Shown piece after piece: positions 43,407 to 52,449 of a DNA stretch of 64,000 nucleotides (within the stretch, counting starts at the first letter, position 1; each line of letters opens with the position of its first letter). Below the pieces are notes generated by a model that had not been told where the DNA came from, did no database searches, and saw only the letters and a program-made list of their open reading frames with translations. Source of the DNA: Microbacterium gallinarum (GTDB taxonomy: Bacteria; Actinomycetota; Actinomycetes; Actinomycetales; Microbacteriaceae); the NCBI RefSeq assembly GCF_014837165.1, contig NZ_JACSPM010000004.1:62001-126000 (forward strand), in the 5' to 3' direction. Both the position numbers and the translations under genes were made by a program.

Positions 43407-43760
43407 GTGTCGGACAACGTCGATGTGACCGCCGCGCCGAGCGGCACGGGATGCGCGGAGTGCGAAGAAGCGGGGAGCTGGTGGTTCCACCTGCGGCGCT
43501 GTGCTGCGTGCGGACATGTCGGATGCTGCGACTCGTCGCTCGGCCAGCACGCCTCGGCGCATGCCCGGGAGACGGGCCACCGGCTCGTGCAGAGCTTCGA
43601 GCCCGGCGAGGACTGGTGGTGGGACTACGAAGCGGCGGGGTGGGCCGACGGCCCGGAACTGGCGCCGCCCCGGAGCCGGCCCGACACGCAGCCGTCGCCG
43701 GGACCCGACGGGCGGGTGCCGCGGGACTGGCGGGATGCGCTGCGCGCCGCCGGGCGCTGA
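43407..43760 (+). CDS. UBP-type zinc-finger protein
   Basis: 117 residues from a GTG with AGGAGAG upstream; an ATG at 43392 is the alternative. Zinc ligands follow the ZnF-UBP pattern: 'GCAECEEAG', 'LRRCAACGHVGCCD', 'GQHASAHARETGHRL'. In eukaryotes this fold binds the free C-terminus of ubiquitin; its bacterial ligand is unknown. The C-terminal half is Trp/Pro-rich and ends 'VPRDWRDALRAAGR'. It is 26 bases after the cNMP-flavoprotein and completes a compact three-gene module. Confidence 0.85.
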   Translation: MSDNVDVTAAPSGTGCAECEEAGSWWFHLRRCAACGHVGCCDSSLGQHASAHARETGHRLVQSFEPGEDWWWDYEAAGWADGPELAPPRSRPDTQPSPGPDGRVPRDWRDALRAAGR

Positions 43761-43873
43761 CACGCTGCGCCGGGGGATGCGCTCTCCCCATCTGCGGGAA
43801 CGCTCGACGGTCACCTGAGGAAACGTTGAGCCTCTCGAAAGAATTACCTGAGCGGAGCCGCCTCTGATGGCTT

Positions 43874-46099
43874 ATGTTGACAGCCATGGTTGGGGATTCC
43901 ACGCGGGTACGTCATTGGTCTCGGAAGAAGCGGGTGGCGGTGACCGCCGTGGTCATCGCGGCGTGGCTTCTCATCCTCCTTGTGGGCGGGCGCATGTTCA
44001 GCCAGCTCAACGACCTGGGCACGAACGATCGGGTGCAGTTCCTGCCGAGCTCCTCCGAGTCGACGCAGGTCAACGAGGTGCAGGACAAGTTCCGGCAGCA
44101 GGGTTTCATCTACGCGGTCGCGGTGTTCACGTTCGACGAGCCGCTCGGCGAGCGTGACCCGGCGCTCATCGAACGCGCCGTCCGGCGCATCGACCCCATC
44201 GAGGGCGTCTTCACCTTCAACGCGACGCCACTGATCGTCGCCGAAGACCGGGTTGCCGCCGAGATGGTGATCCCACTCGACTCCGCAGGGGAGCTCGACG
44301 AGTCGGTGGCCGCGCTGCGCGCTGAACTGGGCGGCGCCGTGTCGCAGGCCTCCGGCGTCTACGTCACCGGCCCCGCCGGATTCGCCGCCGACATCATCGA
44401 CGCCTTCTCGGGTATCGACGGGATGCTGCTGCTGGTCGCGCTCGGAGCGGTCTTCTTGATCCTCGTCGTCGTCTACCGATCGCCGCTCCTGCCGGTGCTC
44501 GTGCTCGCGACGAGCCTCGCCGCGCTGTGCGGGTCGGTGATCATCGTCTCCGGGCTTGCGCGATCGGGCGCGATACTGCTCGCCGGGCAGACCCAGGGCA
44601 TCCTGCTGATCCTCGTCGTGGGCGCGACGACGAACTACGCGCTGCTGTACATCTCCCGGTACGTCGAGGAGCTCAGGCGACGCGAGTCGAAGTGGGAGGC
44701 CACCTGGGCGGCGCTCAAGCGCTCATGGCAGCCCATCCTCGCCTCGGGTCTCACGGTCATCGTCGCTCTGATGGTGCTGCTCGTGAGCCAACTCGATTCG
44801 AACCGAACCCTCGGTCCCATCGCTTCCATCGGGATCGTCTTCGCGCTGCTCGCCTCCTTCACCCTTCTGCCGGCGCTGCTGCTCTGGGCCGGACGCGCGG
44901 CGTTCTGGCCGCGGAAGGTGGCCGCGTTCTCAGGTGCCGATGTCACCCGAGCCGACGTGCTCACCGGCGATGGCCTCTGGGCGCGACTCGCACGCCTGGT
45001 CGCGAAGCGGCATCGGACGGTGTGGATCGTCACCACGCTGGCCCTTGTAGTGATGGCGCTGGGGCTGACGCAGCTGAAAGCCGACGGCTCACCGTCGAGC
45101 GAGTACGTGATGGGCGAGTCGCAGGCCCGGGAGGGACTCCATGTTCTCGCCGAGCACTATCCCGCAGGGGCGGGCACGCCGGCCATCGTCCTCGTGGACA
45201 CCGAACGGATGCTCGCGACCACCGAAGCGATCCTCGCGGTGCCGGGGGTGGACTCCGCCCGGATCACCACGCTGGCCGGGCCGGCGCCGATCACAGCGGC
45301 CGGGGTGCAGACGTTCGCACCCGGGGTGGGCATCCCGCCGGCTCCGCTCGTGATCGATGATCAGGTGCTCCTCGAGGTGACGCTCGACGATGCGGCTGAC
45401 ACGCTCGCAGCCGAGAAGACCGTGCGAGAACTGCGCAGCGCGCTCGATGACGTGGGCGACGACATCCTCGTCGGTGGGCAGACGGCGATCGACGTCGATG
45501 CGAATGCCGCGGCCATCGTCGACCGCTCACTGATCGTCCCCCTCGTGCTGCTGTGCATTCTCGGGTTGCTGGTGCTCCTGCTGCGCTCCGTGGTGGCACC
45601 GCTTCTCGTCGTCGGCAGCGTCGCGTTGTCGTACGCGGCCGCGCTGGGGGTGTCGGCGATCGTCTTCAACGTCGTGTTCGGATTCGGCGGTGCCGACCCG
45701 ACGGTGCCTCTGTTCGCGTTCGTCTTCCTCATCGCGCTGGGCGTGGACTACAACATCTTCTTGATGACACGTGCGAGGGAGGAGTCCGTCATCCACGGCG
45801 CGCGCGAAGGCGTGCTGCGAAGCCTGGTGTTCACCGGCGGCGTGATCACATCGGCGGGCATCGTCCTGGCTGCGACCTTCGCCGCTCTGGGTGTCCTGCC
45901 GCTGCTGTTCATGGCGCAGATCGCCTTCATCGTCGCGTTCGGGGTGCTGCTCGACACCTTCGTCGTGCGCACTCTGCTCGTCCCTGCACTCGCGTACGAC
46001 CTCGGACGACGCACGTGGTGGCCGAGCGCCCTTTCGCGGTCGGAGTCGCCAGCGCCGTCCCCCGAGGCCGTCCGGCCGCGTGAGCGCGTCTCCGCCTGA
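43874..46099 (+). CDS. MMPL-family RND transporter
   Basis: 741 residues (ATG 43874; an ATG at 43886 is possible). It has the two-fold RND layout: a helix, an extracytoplasmic domain (about 35-170), five helices (about 175-345), a second pair of domain (about 395-545) and helices. The second repeat includes 'FVFLIALGVDYNIFLMTRA', the MMPL signature with the proton-relay Asp. Such pumps export lipids, glycolipids or drugs. No lipid-synthesis neighbour is present, so the cargo is unknown. It ends in a strong terminator. Confidence 0.9.
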   Translation: MLTAMVGDSTRVRHWSRKKRVAVTAVVIAAWLLILLVGGRMFSQLNDLGTNDRVQFLPSSSESTQVNEVQDKFRQQGFIYAVAVFTFDEPLGERDPALIERAVRRIDPIEGVFTFNATPLIVAEDRVAAEMVIPLDSAGELDESVAALRAELGGAVSQASGVYVTGPAGFAADIIDAFSGIDGMLLLVALGAVFLILVVVYRSPLLPVLVLATSLAALCGSVIIVSGLARSGAILLAGQTQGILLILVVGATTNYALLYISRYVEELRRRESKWEATWAALKRSWQPILASGLTVIVALMVLLVSQLDSNRTLGPIASIGIVFALLASFTLLPALLLWAGRAAFWPRKVAAFSGADVTRADVLTGDGLWARLARLVAKRHRTVWIVTTLALVVMALGLTQLKADGSPSSEYVMGESQAREGLHVLAEHYPAGAGTPAIVLVDTERMLATTEAILAVPGVDSARITTLAGPAPITAAGVQTFAPGVGIPPAPLVIDDQVLLEVTLDDAADTLAAEKTVRELRSALDDVGDDILVGGQTAIDVDANAAAIVDRSLIVPLVLLCILGLLVLLLRSVVAPLLVVGSVALSYAAALGVSAIVFNVVFGFGGADPTVPLFAFVFLIALGVDYNIFLMTRAREESVIHGAREGVLRSLVFTGGVITSAGIVLAATFAALGVLPLLFMAQIAFIVAFGVLLDTFVVRTLLVPALAYDLGRRTWWPSALSRSESPAPSPEAVRPRERVSA

Positions 46100-46108
46100 C
46101 TCCGACTG

Positions 46109-46142
46109 AGAGGACCCCCGAGCGCATCGGGGGTCCTCTTTG
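46109..46142 (+). terminator. Strong intrinsic terminator after the MMPL gene
   Basis: A perfect 13-bp stem, AGAGGACCCCCGA (46109-46121) with TCGGGGGTCCTCT (46127-46139), a 5-nt loop and trailing T's, 9 bases after the stop codon. Confidence 0.9.
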
Positions 46143-46185
46143 CGCAGTCGGCATGAAGCCGCCTGGAAATTGACTGAATCTTAAC

Positions 46186-46242
46186 TTGACGATCCCTGGA
46201 CGGCAGGAGTAGACAAGCGCTGTAACCGCTTGCCAGGCGGTT
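46186..46242 (+). promoter_or_regulatory. Promoter and leader hairpin of the haem peroxidase gene
   Basis: TTGACG (46186-46191) and TAGACA (46210-46215) form -35/-10 elements with an 18-bp spacer. A leader hairpin follows, AACCGC (46224-46229) with GCGGTT (46237-46242). The ATG is at 46320 after GGAGG, giving a ~100-nt leader. Confidence 0.55.
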
Positions 46243-46319
46243 GCGGCGGGGCGATCAAATGGGGAACGTCACCGTCATGGACTGGGGATGCGGGCGCACG
46301 TCCGCATGGAGGCTGGGGC

Positions 46320-49300
46320 ATGAACGCTCACGCACGTTCAATCGTCGGATCAACTGGGGAAGGGCGATCAGCGCGCGCCATCGTCGTTGCGCTGATCGCC
46401 GCCGTCGCCATGGTGGCGACACTGATACTCGCGCCACCACCGACACCAGCGGTGGCGGCGACTGACGAGGATCCCTCGTTCGTTCTCACGCAGAACGACC
46501 TGGAGTTCATCCTGCGTCAGATCCAGATCTCGGAAGCGCACGCCGCCGACCAGACGAACCCGTCGAACTACACGCTGTACTGCCCCGACCAGCCGCGCGT
46601 CGCGCAGAACTGCGTCAACCACGTGAAGCGCCCCGCCGGCGTCCGCACGGTCGACGGCAGCTACAACAACCTGATCGATACGCACTTCGGCGCAACCGAC
46701 CACCCGTTCCCGCGTCTGCTCGAGCCCGAGTGGCGACAGGCCGAGCCCGAGGTCGCCACCCTCGAGTTCACGCCGAACACTCCGGAGCAGACCGAAATCT
46801 GCGACCCGGGTCTGACCTGCTATGAGCAGACGCAGGGCATCGTGTACGACAGCCACCCGCGTGAGATCAGCAACCTCATCGTCGACCAGACGATGAACAA
46901 CCCGGCGGTGGCGAACCAGTGGGAGGCGGGTACCGGCATCCAGGTGCCGGGAACGAACCGGGTGAACATCCCGAACACCGCCCCCGATGAAGAGCTGTCA
47001 GCGCCGTTCAACACCTTCATGGGCTTCTTCGGCCAGTTCTTCGACCACGGTCTCGACCTGGTCGGCAAGGCGGGCAACGGCAGCATGGTCGTTCCGCTGA
47101 AGGCCGACGACCCCCTCTACTGCCCGACGAGTGGGCAGCGTCCGAACGTCAACGACCCCGAGGAGCTCGTCGACTGCAACCCTGACGCGAACTACATCAC
47201 GCTCTCGCGCGCGACGCGCGTCGCCAACGGCACGGAGCACCAGAACCTCACGTCGCCGTTCATCGACCAGAACCAGACCTACTCGTCGCACCCGGCACAC
47301 CAGGTGTTCCTGCGTGAGTACATCGAAGGCCCAGACGGCCGCCCGCAGGCAACCGGTCGGCTGATCGAGGGCGAGAACGGCGGAATGGCGAAGTGGCGTG
47401 ATGTCAAGGCGCAGGCCACGAACATCCTCGGGCTGAGGCTGACGGACGCCGACCTGCTCGACGTTCCGCAGGTGCTCGTCGACCCGTACGGCAACTTCAT
47501 CCCCGGTGTGAACGGCTACCCGCAGTTCATCGTCGAGGGCGGCGGCTTCGTCGCCGGCGGAGCCGAGGGCGGAACGCCCGTGCCCGACAACGTGCTCGGC
47601 ACCGGTCACGCCTTCCTCGACGACATCGCACACGGCGCGACTCCGGTCGTGACCGAGGGCGGCGAACTGCTTCCGCGCTTCGACGAGGACGGCAGCCCGC
47701 TGCCTGACCCGGACGGCGAGCTCGCACTCTCCGGCTACGACAATGCGACGCTCGACGAGCACTACATCGCGGGCGATGGTCGAGTGAACGAGAACATCGG
47801 TCTGACGGCAGTGCACTCGGTGTTCCACGCCGAGCACAACCGCATGGTCGGCCAGATCGAGCGCCTGCTCGCCGGCGCCCAGGGTACCGAGTACCTGGTG
47901 GCGCAGGATTCCGAGGAGCGCGGCGGCCTCGCCGAGTTCGCCAAGGCCTTCCGTGGTGAGACCCACTCCTACAAGTCGGACGTGGACATCGACGACCTTC
48001 CCGGGTACGTGCCGAACCCCAACCCGGACAACGTGCAGCCGGTCGCCGGCACCGCGGACGACTGGTCGTACCAGGAGCGGCTCTTCCAGGCGGCGAAGTT
48101 CGCAACCGAGATGCAGTACCAGCACCTCGTGTTCGAGGAGTTCGCACGCAAGGTCGTTCCGACGATCGACGCGGTGGTGTTCAACGAGAACAGCTACGAC
48201 CCGAAGATCGATGCGTCGATCACCGCCGAGTTCGCGCACGTGGTCTACCGCTTCGGTCACTCGATGATGACCGAGGAGATCGGCCGCGAGCCGGTGCAGA
48301 ACACCGAGAACAACCTGATCGCGCCGAACGGCGCCGGCGATGTGTCGCTGCTGGACGGATTCCTCGCGCCTGACCTGTTCGACATGGGCGGCCAGCTGAG
48401 CCCCGAAGAGGCGGCCGGATCGCTCATCAACGGCATGACGTCGCGGGTGGGCAGCCAGATCGACGAGCACGTGGTGGACGTCCTTCGCAACAACCTGCTG
48501 GGACTCCCGCTCGACCTGCCGACGTTCAACCTGCTGCGCGGCCGCGATGTCGGCGTCCCGCCGCTGCAGGAAGCGCGTCGCTCGTTCTTCGCGGCAACGA
48601 AGGAGCCGAGTCTGGCCCCCTACGCCAACTGGGACGACTTCGGCCGGAACATCAAGAACGGCAACAACTTCGGTCGGGCGGGCGAGCGCGCCTCGCTGGT
48701 GAACTTCGTGGCGGCCTACGGCACGCACGAGACGATCCTCGACGCCGACACGATCGAAGAGAAGCGCAACGCGGCGGCACTGCTCGTCAACGGTGCACCG
48801 TTGGGTGAGGAGTTCGTGGTTCGCCTCGCCGGCTCGGATCGCTTCGAGACGGCCATGTCGATCGCGGAACGGCACTTCCAGGCACCGGTCCCGGTGGCGT
48901 ACATCTCGCGCGGGAACAACTTCCCCGACGCGCTGGCGGGCGGCCCGCTCGCGGCGGAGACGGGAGGCCCGATCCTGCTGGCGGCGCCCAACGACACGGG
49001 TGAGATCCCGCTGGCCACGAGAATCGCGCTCTCGAACCTCCAGCCGGAGCGGATCGTGATCCTCGGTGGGACGAGCGTCGTCGGTCCGCGTGCGTTCGCG
49101 TCCTACAACGAGATCGCGCCGACCTCGCGCATCGCCGGCGTGAACCGGTTCGAGACCGCAGCGAAGATCTCGCAGCAGCTCGAGCCCGGGCGCCGGGTGT
49201 TCATCGCCAACGGCATGAACTTCCCCGACGCACTCGCCGGTGCTGCCGTCGCAGCCGACCAGAGTGCAGCGATGCTCCTGGTTCAGCCCAACTCCATCCC

Positions 49301-52106
49301 GGCGGTGACGCGCACTGCTCTCGCAGCGCTCGACCCGACCGAGATCGTGGTGCTGGGTGGTACCGGGGCTGTGTCGGCGCAGGTGGCAGCGCAGCTGCGC
49401 ACCTACACCGACGGGCAGGTGGTCCGCCTCGGCGGTGCGAACCGGTACGAGACGGCACTGCAGATCGTGAACCACTTCTTCCCGAACGGCTCGGACACGC
49501 TGTACCTCGCGACCGGGGCGAACTTCCCCGACGCGCTGACGGCGACTCCGGCGGCCGGGATCAACGGTGCTCCGCTTCTGCTCGTCCCGCCGACCGGTCT
49601 CACGCCGGCGCTTCGCCAGAAGATCGCCGCGCTCAGCCCCGGGCGGATCTTCATCCTGGGTGGCAAGGGTGTCGTGAGCCTCGCAGTGGAGGAAGCGCTC
49701 CAGGCGTTCGCGCCGGCGCCTCTGTCCGCGCCTGAAGACCGTCTGGACTTCATGTTCAGCACGGGCACGTGGGCGAACACCGAGACGGGTCTCGACACGG
49801 TGGACTTCTGGATGGGCGGACTCGCAGAACGGCTCGATCCGTTCGGCGGCATGCTCGGCTCGACGTTCAACTTCGTGTTCGAGACGCAGCTCGAGAAGCT
49901 CCAGTTCGGTGACCGGTTCTACTACCTGTTCCGCAACCAGGGTGAGCAGCTGTTCGCTGCACTCGAGGGCAACACGTTCTCGGATCTCATCCAGCGCAAC
50001 ACGGATGCGTCCCACCTGCCGGCGGACATCTTCGCACTGCAGGATCCCGTGATCGACATCGCTGAGCAGGCTGCTCTCCCGGTGGGCCAGCGCGAGCCGG
50101 GTCTCAGCCTGGTCAACGGGCAGTGGCGCTGGCAGGGTGACGAGCACATCGCAATGCACGGCACCCCGGCGAACGACAACCTCCGGGGTGACGAGGGCGA
50201 CGACGCGATCTGGGGTTACGACGGCAACGACCGCATCGAGGGCGGGTCGGGCAACGACGCGCTCGTCGGCGGCAAGGGCGACGACATCATCACGGACTCG
50301 TTCGGTGATGACAACCTCAAGGGAAAGCAGGGTAACGACGCGATGCACACCGGACCCGGTGTCGACCTCGCGATCGGCGGCAGCGGCGACGACTTCATCA
50401 TGAACGGTGGTGGAGACGCCACGAGCATCTTCGCCGGCCTGGGTGATGACATCGTGCTCGGCACCTCCGGTCGCACCACGGTGTTCGGCGGTGAGCACGA
50501 CGACTGGGTCGAAGGATCCAGCCACGCCGACCTGCTGCAGGGCGACAACGCCGATCAGGCCCAGAATGACACTCTGGGTGGCAACGACGTGGTCGCAGGA
50601 CGCCTCGGAGACGACGACATCGAAGGCGAGGGTGGCGACGACATCCTCATCGGTGAGCGCTTCGGCACCGACCGTCACCTGGGCAACCTCGGGTTCGACT
50701 GGCTGACCTACTACGGTCAGACGCAGGGTGTCGAGTCGGACTGGGCCTTCAACCGGATCTACGAGACGCAGGAGCAGCTGCGGTCTCGCTACGACCTGCT
50801 CGAGGCGCTGTCGGGTGGAGCCGGCAACGACGTCCTGCGCGGTCCGCTCGTTGAGCCGGATGACCTCACCACGGTGGCTGAGGCTCCGCTCAACAAGGCA
50901 ACGCAGGCCACGCTCGACCTGGTCGAGGGATTCGAGGCCATGCTCAAGCCGGTCGTGAACGGCGTGGCAATCGGGGACTTCACGCTCCCGATCATGCGCG
51001 ACGCTCCTGAGATCGACGCGGACGGTGTCCACAAGGTGATGATCGGCGGCCCCGGTGCCGACACGATCGAAGGACGCGGTGGCAACGACTACCTCGACGG
51101 CGACGCGATGCTCCGCGTGCGCCTCCGGACGGGTACCCCGGGCAACTACACGTACTACGACAGTGCGGCGGAGTTGCAGGAAGCCGTGTTCTCCGGTGCC
51201 ATCAACCCGGGCGCGATCGACATCGCTCGCGACATCGTCTACGACGACTCGGACGCGATCGACATCGCACAGTACAACGACGTGTTCGATGCCTACACGG
51301 TGAGTGAGCTGGGCTTCGCAGGCTCGGGGTACTGGCGAGTGGAGCACACGGCGGTGCAGGAAGCCGAGGAGAGCGACGGAGTCGACGTGATCCGCGGGTT
51401 CGAGCGTCTGCAGTTCGCAGACGGCTGCGCCAACATCGTCGACGGTCAGCTGGTCTCGTGTGCCCAGACGGCCTTCGCGACGATGTCTCCGACCGAGCCG
51501 ATCGAGGGCCAGCCGGTGACGGCCATGCTCTGGAACGACGCGGCACGCACCGTCCCGTTCAACGAGCCGGGTGCCACCAACCTCCGCTTCACGTGGTGGG
51601 CCGGCGAGGGCGACACGGCGGACACCGTCGGCGAGTGGGAGGTGCTGGCACTGAACCAGGTGTCTCCGACGTACACCCCGACGCAGGAGGCGGTCGGCCA
51701 GTTCCTGAGGGTCACGGTGAGCTACCTCGCCGCGAACGGTGAGTTCCGCACCGCGGAGCGGGCCGTGTCGACAGCTCAGGTGCAGGATGTCCAGTTCCCG
51801 GGTGCATTGACCTTCACGGTCGCTGCCCCCTCGGTCGGAGATCCGATCGCCGCGGGGATCCCGACGGACCCCGACGGGCTGTTCGACGAGGGCGCTCTCA
51901 CCTACGTGTGGTCCTCCTCGGGAGTCGATCCGGCCGTCGCTACCGAGGCGGACTGGGTGGCGTACAACCCGGCCCAGACCGGGGCGATCTACGCTCCGAC
52001 TGCCGACGACATCGGTCGCTGGATCCGGGTGACGATCACCTACCAGGATGGATCGGAGGCGCAGCAGACCGTCAGCGCGAACAGCACGTTCGCGGTGGTC
52101 GAGTAG
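46320..52106 (+). CDS. Secreted animal-type haem peroxidase with inserted CWB2 repeats and RTX repeats
   Basis: 1928 residues; GGAGG upstream sets the ATG. A signal peptide (~1-48) leads to a peroxidase domain with 'FFGQFFDHGLD' (distal His near 243), 'HSVFHAEHNRMV' and 'FAHVVYRFGHSMMTEEI' (proximal His near 646), then 'FNLLRGRDVGVPPL'. Three cell-wall-binding repeat 2 units follow (about 833-1127; each with 'RFETA/RYETA' and 'NFPDAL'). The peroxidase fold then resumes with 'FWMGGLAERLDPFGG' and 'FGDRFYYLFRNQG' (about 1141-1200). RTX-like GGxGxDxx repeats occupy ~1280-1460, and two Ig-like domains ~1717-1928. It is predicted to be wall-bound or secreted, Ca2+-stabilised, and to oxidise halides or phenols with H2O2. 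Confidence 0.9.
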   Translation: MNAHARSIVGSTGEGRSARAIVVALIAAVAMVATLILAPPPTPAVAATDEDPSFVLTQNDLEFILRQIQISEAHAADQTNPSNYTLYCPDQPRVAQNCVNHVKRPAGVRTVDGSYNNLIDTHFGATDHPFPRLLEPEWRQAEPEVATLEFTPNTPEQTEICDPGLTCYEQTQGIVYDSHPREISNLIVDQTMNNPAVANQWEAGTGIQVPGTNRVNIPNTAPDEELSAPFNTFMGFFGQFFDHGLDLVGKAGNGSMVVPLKADDPLYCPTSGQRPNVNDPEELVDCNPDANYITLSRATRVANGTEHQNLTSPFIDQNQTYSSHPAHQVFLREYIEGPDGRPQATGRLIEGENGGMAKWRDVKAQATNILGLRLTDADLLDVPQVLVDPYGNFIPGVNGYPQFIVEGGGFVAGGAEGGTPVPDNVLGTGHAFLDDIAHGATPVVTEGGELLPRFDEDGSPLPDPDGELALSGYDNATLDEHYIAGDGRVNENIGLTAVHSVFHAEHNRMVGQIERLLAGAQGTEYLVAQDSEERGGLAEFAKAFRGETHSYKSDVDIDDLPGYVPNPNPDNVQPVAGTADDWSYQERLFQAAKFATEMQYQHLVFEEFARKVVPTIDAVVFNENSYDPKIDASITAEFAHVVYRFGHSMMTEEIGREPVQNTENNLIAPNGAGDVSLLDGFLAPDLFDMGGQLSPEEAAGSLINGMTSRVGSQIDEHVVDVLRNNLLGLPLDLPTFNLLRGRDVGVPPLQEARRSFFAATKEPSLAPYANWDDFGRNIKNGNNFGRAGERASLVNFVAAYGTHETILDADTIEEKRNAAALLVNGAPLGEEFVVRLAGSDRFETAMSIAERHFQAPVPVAYISRGNNFPDALAGGPLAAETGGPILLAAPNDTGEIPLATRIALSNLQPERIVILGGTSVVGPRAFASYNEIAPTSRIAGVNRFETAAKISQQLEPGRRVFIANGMNFPDALAGAAVAADQSAAMLLVQPNSIPAVTRTALAALDPTEIVVLGGTGAVSAQVAAQLRTYTDGQVVRLGGANRYETALQIVNHFFPNGSDTLYLATGANFPDALTATPAAGINGAPLLLVPPTGLTPALRQKIAALSPGRIFILGGKGVVSLAVEEALQAFAPAPLSAPEDRLDFMFSTGTWANTETGLDTVDFWMGGLAERLDPFGGMLGSTFNFVFETQLEKLQFGDRFYYLFRNQGEQLFAALEGNTFSDLIQRNTDASHLPADIFALQDPVIDIAEQAALPVGQREPGLSLVNGQWRWQGDEHIAMHGTPANDNLRGDEGDDAIWGYDGNDRIEGGSGNDALVGGKGDDIITDSFGDDNLKGKQGNDAMHTGPGVDLAIGGSGDDFIMNGGGDATSIFAGLGDDIVLGTSGRTTVFGGEHDDWVEGSSHADLLQGDNADQAQNDTLGGNDVVAGRLGDDDIEGEGGDDILIGERFGTDRHLGNLGFDWLTYYGQTQGVESDWAFNRIYETQEQLRSRYDLLEALSGGAGNDVLRGPLVEPDDLTTVAEAPLNKATQATLDLVEGFEAMLKPVVNGVAIGDFTLPIMRDAPEIDADGVHKVMIGGPGADTIEGRGGNDYLDGDAMLRVRLRTGTPGNYTYYDSAAELQEAVFSGAINPGAIDIARDIVYDDSDAIDIAQYNDVFDAYTVSELGFAGSGYWRVEHTAVQEAEESDGVDVIRGFERLQFADGCANIVDGQLVSCAQTAFATMSPTEPIEGQPVTAMLWNDAARTVPFNEPGATNLRFTWWAGEGDTADTVGEWEVLALNQVSPTYTPTQEAVGQFLRVTVSYLAANGEFRTAERAVSTAQVQDVQFPGALTFTVAAPSVGDPIAAGIPTDPDGLFDEGALTYVWSSSGVDPAVATEADWVAYNPAQTGAIYAPTADDIGRWIRVTITYQDGSEAQQTVSANSTFAVVE

Positions 52107-52115
52107 CAAGACCGT

Positions 52116-52156
52116 CCGTTGCCTCCGGGTTCCCTCGGGACCCGGAGGCAACGGGC
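52116..52156 (+). terminator. Long hairpin after the haem peroxidase gene
   Basis: CCGTTGCCTCCGGGT (52117-52131) pairs with ACCCGGAGGCAACGG (52141-52155) around a 9-nt loop, with a further wobble pair outside. It starts 10 bases after the stop. No T-run follows. Confidence 0.7.
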
Positions 52157-52389
52157 ACATCCCGAAACTCTCTTCACCCGATTACCCGACTCATGACCGC
52201 AGCCGATGTCCTGATACATCGAGCTGTCACCGACAGGCCAGGGCCTGATCAGCGGCGATTGGCGAAACCGCTGATCTGCTACCCCCAGGCACCGGACCAA
52301 CCGCCACCCCCACGGTGGCGTCCGGAGGTCCGACATACGTACCTCTCCCAGAGGGCCCAACCCCCGCGTGTGACGACCCGTCGGTGAAG

Positions 52390-52426
52390 GAGGCGGAGGG
52401 CGATCTTCGGATCAGCCCTCCGCCTC
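52390..52426. terminator. UUCG-capped GC-rich hairpin, terminator of the lipoprotein gene side
   Basis: GAGGCGGAGGGC (52390-52401) pairs with GCCCTCCGCCTC (52415-52426). Inside, GATC-TTCG-GATC adds a 4-bp stem with a TTCG tetraloop on the plus strand and one bulged A. It lies 24 bases beyond the stop of the leftward lipoprotein gene and could stop transcription from both sides. Confidence 0.65.
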
Positions 52427-52449
52427 TTCCGCTGTCGGCGTGTTCGCCG

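Larger units (their letters stand above)
52107..52449. other. Gene-free 343-bp stretch between convergent genes
   Basis: I see no convincing gene. It holds two strong hairpins (separate entries), one at each end, and otherwise unremarkable sequence that is less GC-rich than its surroundings. It separates the peroxidase gene from the convergent lipoprotein gene. Confidence 0.7.

Noticed and set aside
50160-50700. DNA tandem repeat in the peroxidase gene
   Set aside because: The repetition is at protein level (RTX-type GGxGxD units encoded by variable codons), not a nucleotide satellite.
46998-52160. A 1720-codon open frame antisense to the haem peroxidase gene
   Set aside because: It mirrors the codon positions of the real gene in high-GC DNA, has an Arg/Val/Glu/His-biased composition with no domain, and no RBS or promoter was seen.
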